A DNA stretch of 10,452 nt from an uncultured Bacilli bacterium (GTDB lineage Bacteria; Bacillota_I; Bacilli_A; ML615J-28; CAG-698): NCBI GenBank assembly GCA_947627395.1, contig CANQVW010000050.1, positions 1-10,452 of the forward strand. The letters are read 5' to 3'. The notes beneath the pieces are model-generated. The model was not told the DNA's origin, ran no database searches, and saw only the letters and a list, made by a program, of their open reading frames with translations. Position 1 is the stretch's first letter, and each line of letters opens with the position of its first letter. The position numbers and the translations under genes were made by a program. This document shows, one piece after another, positions 1 to 6,432 of this stretch.

Positions 1-1880
1 CGTACGTTTTTACAGTCCATGCGATGAACCACAATTCCTGAACCTTTACTAACATATCCTAAAATATCATCTCCATAAACAGGATGACAGCAACTTGCAA
101 GTTTAATTTGTGTTTTATCTAATCCGTCAACAACAACACCATAAGAACTTACATGTTTATTTTTGGATTGTTGTTTTTCTTTATCATTATACTGTTTAAT
201 TAAAGCTTCTTCCCCTAAAGAAACATTTCCAAATAATTTATTGACGGATCCCCTTGCTGATAAACTACCTTTTCCAATTTCATAATAAAAGTCTTCGATA
301 CTATTCACTGAATATTTAGAAAAATTGTCAACAATCATTTTTTCATTGATTTTTTCGTTAATTCCCTCTAATCGAAGGGCTTCTTCAAATTCATTTTGAC
401 CTTTTTCAATTAATGAATCTCTTTTTCTTTTATTTAATATGGAAATAATTTTATGTTTTGCATGGGATGTTTTGACAATTTTTGTCCATGCTTCTGTTGG
501 TCCATTAAAACTTTTTGAAGTTTTAATTTCCACAACATCGCCAGTTTTTAATTTATATGTTAATGGAACAATGCGACTATTGACAATCGCTCCAACGGTA
601 TGATTTCCAACTTCTGTATGAATTCGATAAGCAAAATCCAGTGGTGTTGCGCCATTTGGAAAATCCATAACATCCCCATTAGGGGTAAAGATATATACAT
701 TTGCGGAAAAGATATCTTCTTTTATGTTTTCCAATGGATCTTTATCTTCAGCTTCTGCTGTTTCAACATACGTTAATAATTCTTTATACCATTTTAATTT
801 TTCAACAAGTTCTTCTTGTTCCTTTTGTGGTGTATAGGATTTATTATCTTCTTTGTAAGCCCAGTGAGCAGCAATACCAATTTCTGCTACATTGTCCATA
901 TCATACGTTCGAATTTGAATTTCAAAGATTTTACCTCCAAACCCAACAACAGTTGTGTGTAAGGATTGATACATATTGGGTTTAGGTGTTGCAATATAAT
1001 CTTTAAAACGCATTGGAATCGGAGTCCATTCTCCGTGAACAAGTCCTAAAGCATGATAACAATCTTCAATGGTCGGAACTAAAATACGAAGAGCCAACAA
1101 ATCATAGATTTGATCAAAATCTTTATTTTTTGTTTTCATTTTTTTGTAAACACTATAAATGTTTTTTACTCTTCCCTTGATTTCATATTGTTTGAAATCA
1201 TTTGTTTTTAAGATTTCATCTAATCTTTTTTCCATTCGTATGATATCTTCTTCACGAATGGTTTTTTGCCTTTTCACCAATGTATTTACTTCATCATATT
1301 CTTTAGGATATAAGTATCTAAAAGATAAATCTTCAAGTTCTGCTTTAATACGATACATACCTAATCGATGAGCTAAGGGTGCATATAAGTCCAAAGTTTC
1401 TTTGGCAATACTTTTTTGTCTTTCTTCTGAATGAAATTGTAAAGTACGCATGTTATGAACACGATCCACCAATTTTACTAAAATAACACGAATATCCTTA
1501 GACATCGCTAATAAGATTTTTTGATGTGTTTTCGCTAATACTTTTTCCTTTGTCATGTATTTTAGCTTACTAATTTTCGTAACTCCATCGACGATACTAG
1601 CAACATCTGAACCAAAGTTGGCTTCAATTTGTTCAATCGTCACATCTGTATCTTCAACAATGTCATGTAATAATCCAGCAGCAATTGTTGAAGGTCCAGC
1701 ATGTAATGTTGCAAGCATATAGGCAACTTCTAAAGGATGTTGAATGTAAGGATCGCCTGATTTACGAAATTGCCCTTGATGATGCTCTTCAGCAAGTAAA
1801 TAAGCATTTTGAATCAATTCTAAGTTTTTTTCTTTTTTTAAGTATTGATTTGCCTCATGTAAAACTTTTTCAATGGTCAT
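1..1880 (-). CDS. rel: Bifunctional (p)ppGpp synthetase/hydrolase Rel (RSH family), 3' end cut by window edge
   Basis: Makes and degrades the alarmone (p)ppGpp, the signal of the stringent response. The first 626 codons are visible. In order: HD hydrolase domain with HDIVEDT at residues 72-78 and RVHNMRTL at 140-147; synthetase domain with RFKD at 291-294 and YQSLHTT at 304-310; TGS domain about 393-453; and the start of the zinc-finger/conserved-cysteine domain with SCCHP at 596-600 and MDC at 621-623. The intact HDxxED motif and the RxKD (not ExDD) signature indicate that both activities are present, as in Rel of Bacillota. Family members are about 735 residues, so roughly the last 100, including the ACT/RRM domain, lie beyond the edge. 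It starts 38 bp after apt with no terminator between, so the two are co-transcribed. The start at 1880 fits the family N-terminus, but the GGAGG at about 1896-1902 is an unusually long 15 nt upstream. Confidence 0.97.
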   Translation of the reverse strand, partial: MTIEKVLHEANQYLKKEKNLELIQNAYLLAEEHHQGQFRKSGDPYIQHPLEVAYMLATLHAGPSTIAAGLLHDIVEDTDVTIEQIEANFGSDVASIVDGVTKISKLKYMTKEKVLAKTHQKILLAMSKDIRVILVKLVDRVHNMRTLQFHSEERQKSIAKETLDLYAPLAHRLGMYRIKAELEDLSFRYLYPKEYDEVNTLVKRQKTIREEDIIRMEKRLDEILKTNDFKQYEIKGRVKNIYSVYKKMKTKNKDFDQIYDLLALRILVPTIEDCYHALGLVHGEWTPIPMRFKDYIATPKPNMYQSLHTTVVGFGGKIFEIQIRTYDMDNVAEIGIAAHWAYKEDNKSYTPQKEQEELVEKLKWYKELLTYVETAEAEDKDPLENIKEDIFSANVYIFTPNGDVMDFPNGATPLDFAYRIHTEVGNHTVGAIVNSRIVPLTYKLKTGDVVEIKTSKSFNGPTEAWTKIVKTSHAKHKIISILNKRKRDSLIEKGQNEFEEALRLEGINEKINEKMIVDNFSKYSVNSIEDFYYEIGKGSLSARGSVNKLFGNVSLGEEALIKQYNDKEKQQSKNKHVSSYGVVVDGLDKTQIKLASCCHPVYGDDILGYVSKGSGIVVHRMDCKNV

Positions 1881-1918
1881 AGATCCTTTTTTCACCCTCC
1901 TTTCTCTTCTATATCATT

Positions 1919-2437
1919 TTAGTATTCAATTAAAGATTTAACACAATAATTTTTTAATACTTCTCTACCCTTTAAATCCTTTAATTCAATGAGAAAAGCA
2001 ATACCAGCAACTATTCCACCCAGTTGTTCCACTAAGTCAATGGCTGCTTTCATGGTTCCCCCTGTAGCCAATAAATCATCAATAATGCAAACTTTTTGAC
2101 CCTTTTTTATCGAATCTTTATGAATGCTTAATATATTTTTTCCATATTCTAATTCATATGTTGCTTCTATAGTTTCTCTTGGAAGTTTATTGGGTTTACG
2201 AATAGGAACAAATCCAATCTTTAAATCATTTGCAACTGGACACCCAAATATAAATCCTCTCGACTCAGGTCCTAAGATAACTTCAGCTCCAACCTTCTTT
2301 GCGAAATCACCTAATTCTTGACATGCTTGACGATAAACTTCCCCTTCTTGTAATAAAGGGGTAATATCACGAAATAAAATTCCTTTTTTAGGAAAATCTT
2401 CTACAGATGCAATATATTTTTTATAATCGTAACTCAT
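1919..2437 (-). CDS. apt: Adenine phosphoribosyltransferase
   Basis: Converts adenine and PRPP to AMP and pyrophosphate in cytoplasmic purine salvage. At 172 residues it has the usual family length. Visible motifs are FPKKGILFRDITPLL at residues 15-29, characteristic of Apt near the active site; GPESRGFIFG at 56-65; the flexible-loop region KPNKLP at 81-86; and the PRPP-binding loop CIIDDLLATGGT at 117-128. The ATG at 2437 has an AGGAGGA ribosome binding site at 2441-2447 with a 3-nt gap. It is the first gene of an operon with rel 38 bp downstream. The apt-rel order is a conserved arrangement in Bacillota and links purine nucleotide salvage to the enzyme that consumes GTP and ATP for alarmone synthesis. 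Nothing in the sequence looks abnormal. Confidence 0.98.
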   Translation of the reverse strand: MSYDYKKYIASVEDFPKKGILFRDITPLLQEGEVYRQACQELGDFAKKVGAEVILGPESRGFIFGCPVANDLKIGFVPIRKPNKLPRETIEATYELEYGKNILSIHKDSIKKGQKVCIIDDLLATGGTMKAAIDLVEQLGGIVAGIAFLIELKDLKGREVLKNYCVKSLIEY

Positions 2438-2562
2438 TTTTCCTCCTATGGTCCGTGAAATATAATATTAGTATATCAAAAAAAATATAAAAATGCACTA
2501 TTTTTGAGAAAAAAGAATAAAAAATATACTGTTTTCATATATGTTAAAAAAGGGGAGGTATT
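2438..2562. promoter_or_regulatory. Divergent promoter region between apt and the spoVB-like gene
   Basis: This 125-bp, very AT-rich gap must hold the promoters for the apt-rel operon (minus) and the flippase gene (plus). For the plus strand, TTGAGA at 2504-2509 and TATACT at 2525-2530 match the sigma-A consensus well, but the spacer is only 15 bp. For the minus strand, TATACT at 2475-2470 is a possible -10, with no convincing -35 at 17 bp. No hairpin or riboswitch-like structure was seen. The individual boxes are tentative; that the region contains promoters is inferred from the divergent layout. Confidence 0.4.
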
Positions 2563-3996
2563 ATGTTTCATTCAAAAAGTAAAGTTGTTAAAAACACACT
2601 CATTTTATTATTCGCTAGTTTAATGATTCGTTTTTTGGGTTTAGGAAATCGTATCCTTTTAACAAGACTCTTAGGACAAGAAGGAATTTCGCTTTATATG
2701 ATTTCTATGCCAACTATTATGCTTTTTATTTCTATTGGAAGTTTATCTTTATCGATTGCTATGACAAAAGTTGCTGCAAGAAAACCATTTCTATCCACTA
2801 TAAAAAAAGGAATGGTCTGTGCCATTTTTGCATCGACCATTTCTTCATTTATTTTATGGATCATTTTAAAACATTTAACTTATCAATGGTTAAAACAACC
2901 TACGAGTTACTATCCTATTTTATTGTCCATTCCTCTAATCTATTTAACTTCCATTAGTTCAGTTTTAAGAGGGTATTATAATGGAATTCAAAAAATGGGA
3001 ATCACCTCATGTGCAAATTTAATTGAACAAATCACAAGAATTTTATTTACAGTAATGGTTTTTGCTATTGAAAAAGAAAAAAACATTCTTTATTTAGTTT
3101 CATTAGCGATGATCGCCATGAGTATTGGTGAATTATGTTCCATTCTATTTACATCATTTCAAATAAAAAAATATATTCAAAAAGGAAAGGAAGATGCAAC
3201 CTATTCGAATCTTTTATCTATTGCCATTCCAACAACTTGCTCTAGTCTAATTAGTAATGTTACTTTTTTCTTTGAACCTATTTTATATACTTTATCATTG
3301 ACTTTACTGCATGTAAATAAAGATGAAATTCTATTCTCCTATAGTGAGGTTACTGCTTATGCATTACCTTTAATAACGATGTTTTCTTTTATTCCAATGT
3401 CCATTGCAACAAGTATTTTACCAAATGTAGCAAGAACTTCAAATGAAGGAATTGCTCATTATATTCAAAAATCACTTTTCTATTCATTTTTACCTGCAAT
3501 ATTGATTACCGTTCTTCTTACCGTATTTTCTAAGGAATGGATGAATTTATTATATGGTACTACGATTGGAAGTTCAATCGTTTCTAAATATGCTTCTCTT
3601 TTTATTGTTTTTTATGCTTTTTCTCCATGCAGTGCCGTTATGCAAGCAACAAATCAATCTAAAAAATTATTTTTGATTTCTTCCATCATTCATATCATGA
3701 AACTTGTTTTATTATTTGTTTTACCTTGGATAACAAAGGAAGGGTTCATTTTATCTTATTTAATTACAGATTATCTATTTACATTTACTCTTCTTTTTAT
3801 TTTATTTAAGAAATATCATTTTAAAATATCATTTTCTTTACTTCTTCGTTTTGTATTTCTTTATTTTTGCTTACTTGCCATTTCTTTATTTTTAAAATCC
3901 TTAGAAATTCATTATTTCATCGTAACATTCGTTTTAATTCTTTTATTTGTTCTTCTTTATTTTATTTTGTTTTTCCATATACGGAATGAAATATAA
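2563..3996 (+). CDS. spoVB: SpoVB-like polysaccharide/lipid-linked sugar flippase (MOP superfamily)
   Basis: A multi-helix integral membrane protein of 477 residues, hydrophobic along almost its whole length. It resembles the SpoVB/MurJ branch of the MOP exporter superfamily, which moves undecaprenyl-linked sugar precursors across the cytoplasmic membrane. The N-terminal block RFLGLGNRILLTRLLGQEGI at residues 23-42, followed by SLYMISMPT, is typical of SpoVB, as is LRGYYNGIQKM at 135-145 with EQITR at 155-159. Bacillus SpoVB is somewhat longer, at about 520 residues. A strong GGGGAGGT ribosome binding site at 2552-2559 fixes the ATG. The last 54 bp overlap the convergent DUF421 gene, and no terminator is visible. 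The adjacent DUF421 and TIGR04086-type genes match the spoVB neighbourhood I recall from Bacillus. Whether it serves spore cortex synthesis or general wall or polysaccharide export cannot be decided here. Confidence 0.85.
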   Translation: MFHSKSKVVKNTLILLFASLMIRFLGLGNRILLTRLLGQEGISLYMISMPTIMLFISIGSLSLSIAMTKVAARKPFLSTIKKGMVCAIFASTISSFILWIILKHLTYQWLKQPTSYYPILLSIPLIYLTSISSVLRGYYNGIQKMGITSCANLIEQITRILFTVMVFAIEKEKNILYLVSLAMIAMSIGELCSILFTSFQIKKYIQKGKEDATYSNLLSIAIPTTCSSLISNVTFFFEPILYTLSLTLLHVNKDEILFSYSEVTAYALPLITMFSFIPMSIATSILPNVARTSNEGIAHYIQKSLFYSFLPAILITVLLTVFSKEWMNLLYGTTIGSSIVSKYASLFIVFYAFSPCSAVMQATNQSKKLFLISSIIHIMKLVLLFVLPWITKEGFILSYLITDYLFTFTLLFILFKKYHFKISFSLLLRFVFLYFCLLAISLFLKSLEIHYFIVTFVLILLFVLLYFILFFHIRNEI

Positions 3997-4596
3997 TGTT
4001 TCGTTTTCATAGTTTGCGTATAGAATATCTTCAATTTTTTTCCCATTCAATTGATTTTTAATCCATTTCTTATCTAAAGATAATAATTGAATATTTTCTT
4101 CAATTAAAATACCGCTCATAATAATTGGAAAAGGTATTTTAGGATGATCCTCTTTTTTAAATACACTCATATGACCACTTGTTTCTAATATGGCATATTC
4201 GACTTCAGATAAACTACTGATTCCTTTAGCCCTTAATTGCACAAGCAAATCATCCATATTGTAGTTTTGTTTTTTCATTTCTGATATATTTAATTCACCT
4301 TTAAAAATAATAATAGATTCCTTCCCATCAACAAAATTTCTTAATTTGGGAATTTTCAATAAAAGAAAGGCAAATAACTTTTGAATAAAAGATAAAATGA
4401 TAATTGGAATTAAATAATAATAAAAAGGTTCATCCTCTGAATCAATTCCAATAATCATAATATCCGCCATAATTAAAATAACAGCAAAATCAAATAAACT
4501 TAATTGACCAATTTCTCTTTTTCCCATGAATTTTAAAATCAATAAAACCAAAAAATAAACAATCACACATTTAATAATTATTTTAAGTAAAATCAT
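3943..4596 (-). CDS. DUF421 (YetF/YrbG-type) membrane protein
   Basis: A 217-residue protein with the DUF421 layout: three N-terminal membrane helices (about residues 3-23, 33-52 and 59-80) followed by a soluble C-terminal domain. The segment FMGKREIGQLSLFDFAVIL at residues 23-41 is the family's hallmark block (GKR-x-hGQL-x-x-FD). The C-terminal part contains the usual pattern of an ILxTSGxMSVF-like strand near residues 136-147. The family's molecular function is not established. The ATG at 4596 is the earliest possible start, since TAG lies in frame two codons upstream; GGAG is 15 nt away, an unusually long spacing. It is transcribed towards the spoVB-like gene and overlaps its end by 54 bp. 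The close association with spoVB suggests an envelope-related job, but that is inference. Confidence 0.88.
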   Translation of the reverse strand: MILLKIIIKCVIVYFLVLLILKFMGKREIGQLSLFDFAVILIMADIMIIGIDSEDEPFYYYLIPIIILSFIQKLFAFLLLKIPKLRNFVDGKESIIIFKGELNISEMKKQNYNMDDLLVQLRAKGISSLSEVEYAILETSGHMSVFKKEDHPKIPFPIIMSGILIEENIQLLSLDKKWIKNQLNGKKIEDILYANYENETLYFIPYMEKQNKIKKNK

Positions 4597-4631
4597 CTTC
4601 TAAAACAAAAACTCCTTTCATATAGTTTACT

Positions 4632-4638
4632 AGGTGAT
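4632..4638 (+). promoter_or_regulatory. Ribosome binding site AGGTGAT that decides the start of the next gene
   Basis: AGGTGAT pairs with the part of the 16S anti-Shine-Dalgarno lying 5' of CCUCC. It sits 4 nt before the ATG at 4643, which gives the normal aligned spacing of about 8 nt. The in-frame GTG at 4634 lies inside this site and is therefore not a plausible start. Confidence 0.65.
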
Positions 4639-4642
4639 AAAA

Positions 4643-5059
4643 ATGAAAAAAGATAAACAAAATAAAAAAACTTCCAATTCAAAAAATAGAATACAAAAAA
4701 CATTTTATGTTTATTTAGTCTTTGCTCTTATTCTTGCCATTTTTTCATTCATTTATGCAATTTTAATTTATACAGGTAAATTCAGTAGTAGTTCAAAATC
4801 CTTTCATACCATTACCTTTTTTATTGGAGTTTTTTCTTTCTTTTTTCTTGGAATGGTGGCATCGATTGTTGCAAAGAAAAATGGATTACTAGAAGGATTC
4901 ATTGCGGCATTAATCATTATCTTAATTGTATTGTTAGTGAACTTGGTAGTAAAAGTTGAAATGAATGGAAAAATCTTTATTAAGGGATTTATCTATGTGC
5001 TTTCTTCAAGTTTGGGCGGTGTCATTGGTATCAATTTAGTTCCAAAGAAATCAGAATAA
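4643..5059 (+). CDS. TIGR04086-like four-helix membrane protein
   Basis: Small membrane protein of 138 residues with a highly charged, lysine-rich N-terminus (about residues 1-18), then four hydrophobic segments at about 20-43, 55-76, 83-104 and 111-130, and a short basic tail. The pattern GxxxSIVAKKNGLLEG (around 69-84, in the turn between helices 2 and 3) and the closing GGVIGINL helix fit TIGR04086 (YrzE-type) proteins, which are encoded next to spoVB and DUF421 genes in Bacillus as I recall it. No function is known. The start chosen is the ATG at 4643, not the GTG at 4634. It is divergent from the DUF421 gene with only 46 bp between start codons, so their promoters must overlap or lie in the neighbouring coding regions. 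A hairpin follows the stop. Confidence 0.75.
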   Translation: MKKDKQNKKTSNSKNRIQKTFYVYLVFALILAIFSFIYAILIYTGKFSSSSKSFHTITFFIGVFSFFFLGMVASIVAKKNGLLEGFIAALIIILIVLLVNLVVKVEMNGKIFIKGFIYVLSSSLGGVIGINLVPKKSE

Positions 5060-5067
5060 TGCCTTTA

Positions 5068-5130
5068 TAAACATATTCATACTTCTTTTATGAATATGTT
5101 TAATTCTTTGTTTGCTCTTTTATTTACTTT
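5068..5130 (+). terminator. Probable intrinsic terminator after the TIGR04086-like gene
   Basis: A perfect 14-bp inverted repeat, arms at 5068-5081 and 5089-5102 with a 7-nt loop, starts 9 bp after the stop codon. The stem is long but has few G-C pairs. The following sequence is T-rich but interrupted by other bases, so termination may be partial. It separates this gene from the rarA promoter. Confidence 0.55.
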
Positions 5131-5151
5131 TTTTCTATTTTGTGATAGAAT
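5123..5151 (+). promoter_or_regulatory. rarA promoter, sigma-A type with extended -10
   Basis: TTTACT at 5123-5128 (four of six consensus bases), a 17-bp spacer and TAGAAT at 5146-5151 (five of six), with TG at 5143-5144 forming an extended -10. Transcription would start around 5158, giving a short leader that carries the AAAGGAG at 5161-5167. Confidence 0.6.
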
Positions 5152-5176
5152 ATAAGAAATAAAGGAGAAATAAAAA

Positions 5177-6421
5177 ATGGAACCACTTGCTTATCGATTA
5201 CGTCCAAAAGAATTAGATGACATTGTTGGTCAAAAACACTTAATTGGAAAAGATGGAATTATAAGAAAACTACTTCTAAAGAATCAAGTTCCTTCGATGA
5301 TTCTATATGGAAAACCTGGAATTGGAAAAACAACAATTGCAAATGTGATTTGTCATACTTTAAATCTTCCATTTGAAAATTTCAATGCATCGACCGATAA
5401 CAAAGCAAAGCTTGCTTCTTCCATTGAAAAAGGTCAAACCTATTCAAGATTTGTTTTGATTGTGGATGAAATTCATAGAATGAAAAAAGATATTCAAGAT
5501 TATCTTTTACCCCATCTTGAAAACGGATCGATTATTATGATTGGTATTACCACGATTAATCCTTACCATTCCGTAAATCCTGCGATTCGTTCTCGATGTT
5601 TGGTTTATAAATTACAAGATCTCACTGAACAAGATTTGGAAGAAATTTTATATAGAGCATTAAATGCCATGGATCCTCTTTTAACATTGGAGGATACAGC
5701 TAAAAATTATTTTTTACAAATTGCCGGCGGTGAAGTTAGAACATTAATCAATGCAATTGAAAATGCTAGCATTATTGCATGCAATCATCATATTACATTA
5801 GATGATGCTAAAGCTGTTGTACAAAAATCGGTGATTGGAATTGATAAAAATGAAGATAGTTATTATGACACCTTAAGTGGATTACAAAAATCCATTCGTG
5901 GAAGTGATGTTGATGCAAGTCTACATTATTTAGCAATGCTTCTAACTTCTGATGATCTTGTCTCATTAACAAGAAGATTATCTATTATTGCATATGAAGA
6001 TATCGGACTTGCAAATCCTCAAATGGGTCCTAAAGTTAAAGCAGCCTGTGATGTCGCTTTAGATGTTGGATTACCTGAAGCCATCATTCCTTTAGGAGCC
6101 ATTGTTTGTGATATGGCGCTTTCTCCCAAATCTAATAGTGCCTATCTTGCCATTCATGCTGCTTTAAAGGATATTGAAGATGGTAAAGCAGGTCATCTTC
6201 CTCCACATTTAAAAAATACCTATGCCTATGATGGAAAAACAGAAGGTTATAAATATCCTCATGATTATCCAGGTGCATGGGTAGATCAACAATATCTACC
6301 AGATATTCTAAAAGATGTTAGTTATTATGTTCCTAAAGATTCAAGTAAATATGAAGAGGCTTTAAAATTACGATATGAATCGATTAAAGCAGCGAAACAA
6401 AAAAATAGGCAGTTTAAATGA
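5177..6421 (+). CDS. rarA: Replication-associated recombination ATPase RarA (MgsA family)
   Basis: AAA+ ATPase related to clamp-loader subunits and RuvB. RarA forms tetramers that act at stalled or gapped replication forks and interacts with single-strand binding protein. Length 414 residues is normal for the family. Visible: N-terminal PLAYRLRPKELDDIVGQ at 3-19, Walker A GKPGIGKT at 45-52, Walker B LIVDEIHR at 94-101, sensor-1 region ITTINPY at 124-130, arginine-finger region PAIRSRC at 135-141, and the conserved C-terminal oligomerisation region with SIRGSD near 236, AYEDIGLA near 271-278, LSPKSNSAY near 315-323 and YKYPHDYPGAWVDQQYLP near 357-374. AAAGGAG at 5161-5167 precedes the ATG by 9 nt. 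It has its own promoter and is flanked by terminators, so it is probably monocistronic. The closest look is to the Bacillus YrvN-type RarA. Confidence 0.96.
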   Translation: MEPLAYRLRPKELDDIVGQKHLIGKDGIIRKLLLKNQVPSMILYGKPGIGKTTIANVICHTLNLPFENFNASTDNKAKLASSIEKGQTYSRFVLIVDEIHRMKKDIQDYLLPHLENGSIIMIGITTINPYHSVNPAIRSRCLVYKLQDLTEQDLEEILYRALNAMDPLLTLEDTAKNYFLQIAGGEVRTLINAIENASIIACNHHITLDDAKAVVQKSVIGIDKNEDSYYDTLSGLQKSIRGSDVDASLHYLAMLLTSDDLVSLTRRLSIIAYEDIGLANPQMGPKVKAACDVALDVGLPEAIIPLGAIVCDMALSPKSNSAYLAIHAALKDIEDGKAGHLPPHLKNTYAYDGKTEGYKYPHDYPGAWVDQQYLPDILKDVSYYVPKDSSKYEEALKLRYESIKAAKQKNRQFK

Positions 6422-6432
6422 CTGTCTATTTT
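6402..6432. terminator. Bidirectional intrinsic terminator between rarA and the FtsK-like gene
   Basis: Arms 6402-6413 and 6421-6432 form a 12-bp stem with one G-U wobble (an A-C mismatch when read on the minus strand) and a 7-nt loop. On the minus strand the stem runs into seven consecutive T, a strong terminator for the FtsK-like gene. On the plus strand the arm ends in TTTT, weaker but usable for rarA. Both stop codons lie inside the structure (rarA at 6419-6421, the other at 6426-6428), so the hairpin is partly coding. Confidence 0.65.

Noticed and set aside
701..985. Plus-strand open frames inside rel (for example 701-985, 1159-1371, 1685-1882)
   Set aside because: They lie antisense to a well-conserved gene, have no ribosome binding site and no family resemblance; they are shadow frames.
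3978..4022. Imperfect inverted repeats (TATACG...CGTATA and ATGAAA...TTTCAT) near the flippase/DUF421 junction as a terminator
   Set aside because: Stems are only 6 bp with large internal loops and no T-run, and most of the sequence is coding in the DUF421 gene.
5546..5569. RarA sensor-1 region reads TTINP rather than TTENP of E. coli, suggesting an altered ATPase
   Set aside because: As I recall it, the Bacillus-type RarA also lacks glutamate here (TTANPYHAINPAIRSR-like), so this is a lineage feature; all other AAA+ motifs are intact.
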